Assembly (NCBI RefSeq): GCF_032302195.1
Contig: NZ_CP135275.1
Location: forward strand, 3,968,001-4,032,000
Source of the DNA: Paenibacillus sp. MMS20-IR301
GTDB lineage: Bacteria; Bacillota; Bacilli; Paenibacillales; Paenibacillaceae
DNA: 64,000 bases
Reading direction: 5' to 3'
The notes beneath the pieces were generated by a model. It had not been told where the DNA came from. It made no database searches and saw only the letters and a list, made by a program, of their open reading frames with translations. Shown here in pieces: positions 62,858 through 64,000 of the stretch (its first letter is position 1; every line of letters starts with the position of its first letter). The translations under genes were made by a program, and so were the position numbers.

Positions 62858-64000
62858 TTATTGTTCATTACGGTCTTTGTCAATCTGTTCTTGAAGCTGA
62901 GTAACATAATCCAATGCTGAAAAATGCGGATTAGTAATTAATAACTGTGCATTATTCCATGCAACCATTTGAGCTTTGGGGGTGAATCTGGCCTCGAACC
63001 AGAGCGCGCCTTTCTTCGCTTCGTACAGCTTTTCCTGCACCATTAACGTTAGCTCCGGCAAATTCTGTGAAACATCTGAGACGTTGAATCCGGTTACCAT
63101 TCCAAGGTCACTTATTGCTCTTTCCCCATATCTTGAGAAAACATATTTCATCCAATTACCAGTCTCTGGTGTAAATCCATTCTTAGAAAAAGAAGTGGTC
63201 AATCCGGCATTAACCGGGTATTCATCCAGCTTTCCAATGCCTCCGTTCACCATTGGAATACTAAAAAAGCCGATCTGATCGGCACCAATTTTGTTACGAT
63301 TCTCGTCATTAAATGCACGGAGTTGCCAGCTCCCCATGTAAAACATCGCTGTTTGCCCGTTCAAAAACATATCAACTGAGGTATCCATATCGATGGTATT
63401 CACGTTACTGCCGAAATAACCCTTCAAGCCCATCTCCTTTACGATTTCTACTCCCTCAACAACTTTTGAATCCGTAAGTAAAAGCTCTCCGCGATCCACT
63501 TTATCCATAGCATCTACACCAAATTTGCGAATGATATAAGCGTTGATCAAACGGGTAATCGGCCACTTTTCTTTTCCGGCCACAGCAAAGGGTTGTATAC
63601 TCTTCAGTTTCAGAACATTCGAGATTTCAAGCAGCTCATCCCATGTCTCAGGAACCTTTAATCCGTATCGTGCAAAAATAGACTTATTGTACCAGAAGCC
63701 TTCAATATTCATTTCTAACGGCAAGGCATACAATCCTTTTTCACTTACATTAGCTTTTAACAGCTGCACAGCTGTCGGATTAAGTAAATCGTACATATTT
63801 AGAGCTTTAAAGGTTTTCTCCACATCCAGCACAGCATTACTTTGAATCAGATCCTGAAGAGGTTTCCCTGATTGATAATTAAACAGGATAGGTAAATCAT
63901 TACTTGCAGCCAGCAGCTGGATCCGTTGAGTCAAATTACTCTCCGCGACGTACTCAAATTTATATTCAATCTCCGGATGCTCCTCTTGGTATTCCTTAGT
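62858..64000 (-). CDS. Extracellular sugar-binding protein, N-terminus beyond the window
   Basis: The frame is open from base 64000 (TKEYQEEHPEIEYKFEYVAES) through 62858, giving 380 visible residues without a start codon in view. It is a family 1 solute-binding protein: QRIQLLAASNDLPILFNYQSGKPLQDLIQ, ALPLEMNIEGFWYNKSIFARYGLKVPETWDELLEIS and MFLNGQTAMFYMGSWQLRAF. The signal peptide and lipobox would lie past 64000. A strong terminator follows it, so it is a separate unit from the importer at 59523-62670, although both encode binding proteins on the same strand. It may be a second receptor for the same permeases or belong to a system outside the window. Confidence 0.88.
   Translation of the reverse strand, partial: TKEYQEEHPEIEYKFEYVAESNLTQRIQLLAASNDLPILFNYQSGKPLQDLIQSNAVLDVEKTFKALNMYDLLNPTAVQLLKANVSEKGLYALPLEMNIEGFWYNKSIFARYGLKVPETWDELLEISNVLKLKSIQPFAVAGKEKWPITRLINAYIIRKFGVDAMDKVDRGELLLTDSKVVEGVEIVKEMGLKGYFGSNVNTIDMDTSVDMFLNGQTAMFYMGSWQLRAFNDENRNKIGADQIGFFSIPMVNGGIGKLDEYPVNAGLTTSFSKNGFTPETGNWMKYVFSRYGERAISDLGMVTGFNVSDVSQNLPELTLMVQEKLYEAKKGALWFEARFTPKAQMVAWNNAQLLITNPHFSALDYVTQLQEQIDKDRNEQ

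Overview
The window looks like a Gram-positive, spore-forming, soil-type member of the Paenibacillaceae (Bacillota). I infer this from gene content, not from a marker gene. It has many paired YesM-type histidine kinases and YesN-type AraC response regulators, LplB/LplC-type sugar permeases, Gfo/Idh/MocA dehydrogenases with AraC regulators, and very large secreted enzymes that end in three SLH motifs. Ribosome binding sites are strong GGAGG types, and GTG and TTG starts are frequent. No rRNA, tRNA, CRISPR array, intact transposase or prophage was seen.

Layout. 1-9.0 kb (minus strand): a glycoside-utilisation locus with a YesM/YesN two-component system, a large GH106/GH2-like hydrolase, two permeases and the start of a GH35-type beta-galactosidase. 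Three of its genes have promoters with the same -35/-10 spacing and the same upstream box. 9.3-9.5 kb: a cluster of short palindromic repeats. 9.7-12.7 kb: two Gfo/Idh/MocA oxidoreductases around an AraC regulator. 12.9-16.2 kb: a 1099-residue secreted mosaic protein. 16.5-19.7 kb: a FecCD-type metal-chelate uptake operon (two permeases and a binding lipoprotein) behind an almost perfect Zur box. 19.9-22.7 kb: ThuA-like and Gfo/Idh/MocA genes divergent from an AraC regulator.

22.8-38.1 kb is best read as a dextran/isomaltooligosaccharide locus. It contains an S-layer-anchored GH66 enzyme with five carbohydrate-binding modules inside its catalytic domain, a divergent LacI regulator, a second YesM/YesN pair, a complete sugar ABC importer (without ATPase) and an intracellular GH13 alpha-1,6-glucosidase. 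The GH66 and LacI genes have divergent sigma-A promoters, each followed by a GTAAACG-type operator.

38.2-41.0 kb: an ArsR repressor and an 826-residue sulfur-transfer fusion (CoA-disulfide reductase, rhodanese, TusA, DsrE-like) behind a perfect 38-bp palindrome. 41.1-46.6 kb: a NarL-type two-component system, a glycosyltransferase, an MMPL exporter and a small exported protein. 46.7-54.8 kb holds many decayed genes (ArsR, aldo/keto reductase, zeta-type kinase, sporulation sigma-factor fragment), an S-layer-anchored amidase, a methyltransferase and small membrane proteins. 54.9-64 kb (minus strand): a GH3 enzyme with SLH motifs, a complete MalFG-type sugar importer without ATPase, and part of another sugar-binding protein.

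Common pattern: large polymers are cut by enzymes held on the cell wall, oligosaccharides enter through importers that probably share one ATPase encoded elsewhere, and local sensors (YesM/YesN, LacI, AraC) control each set.
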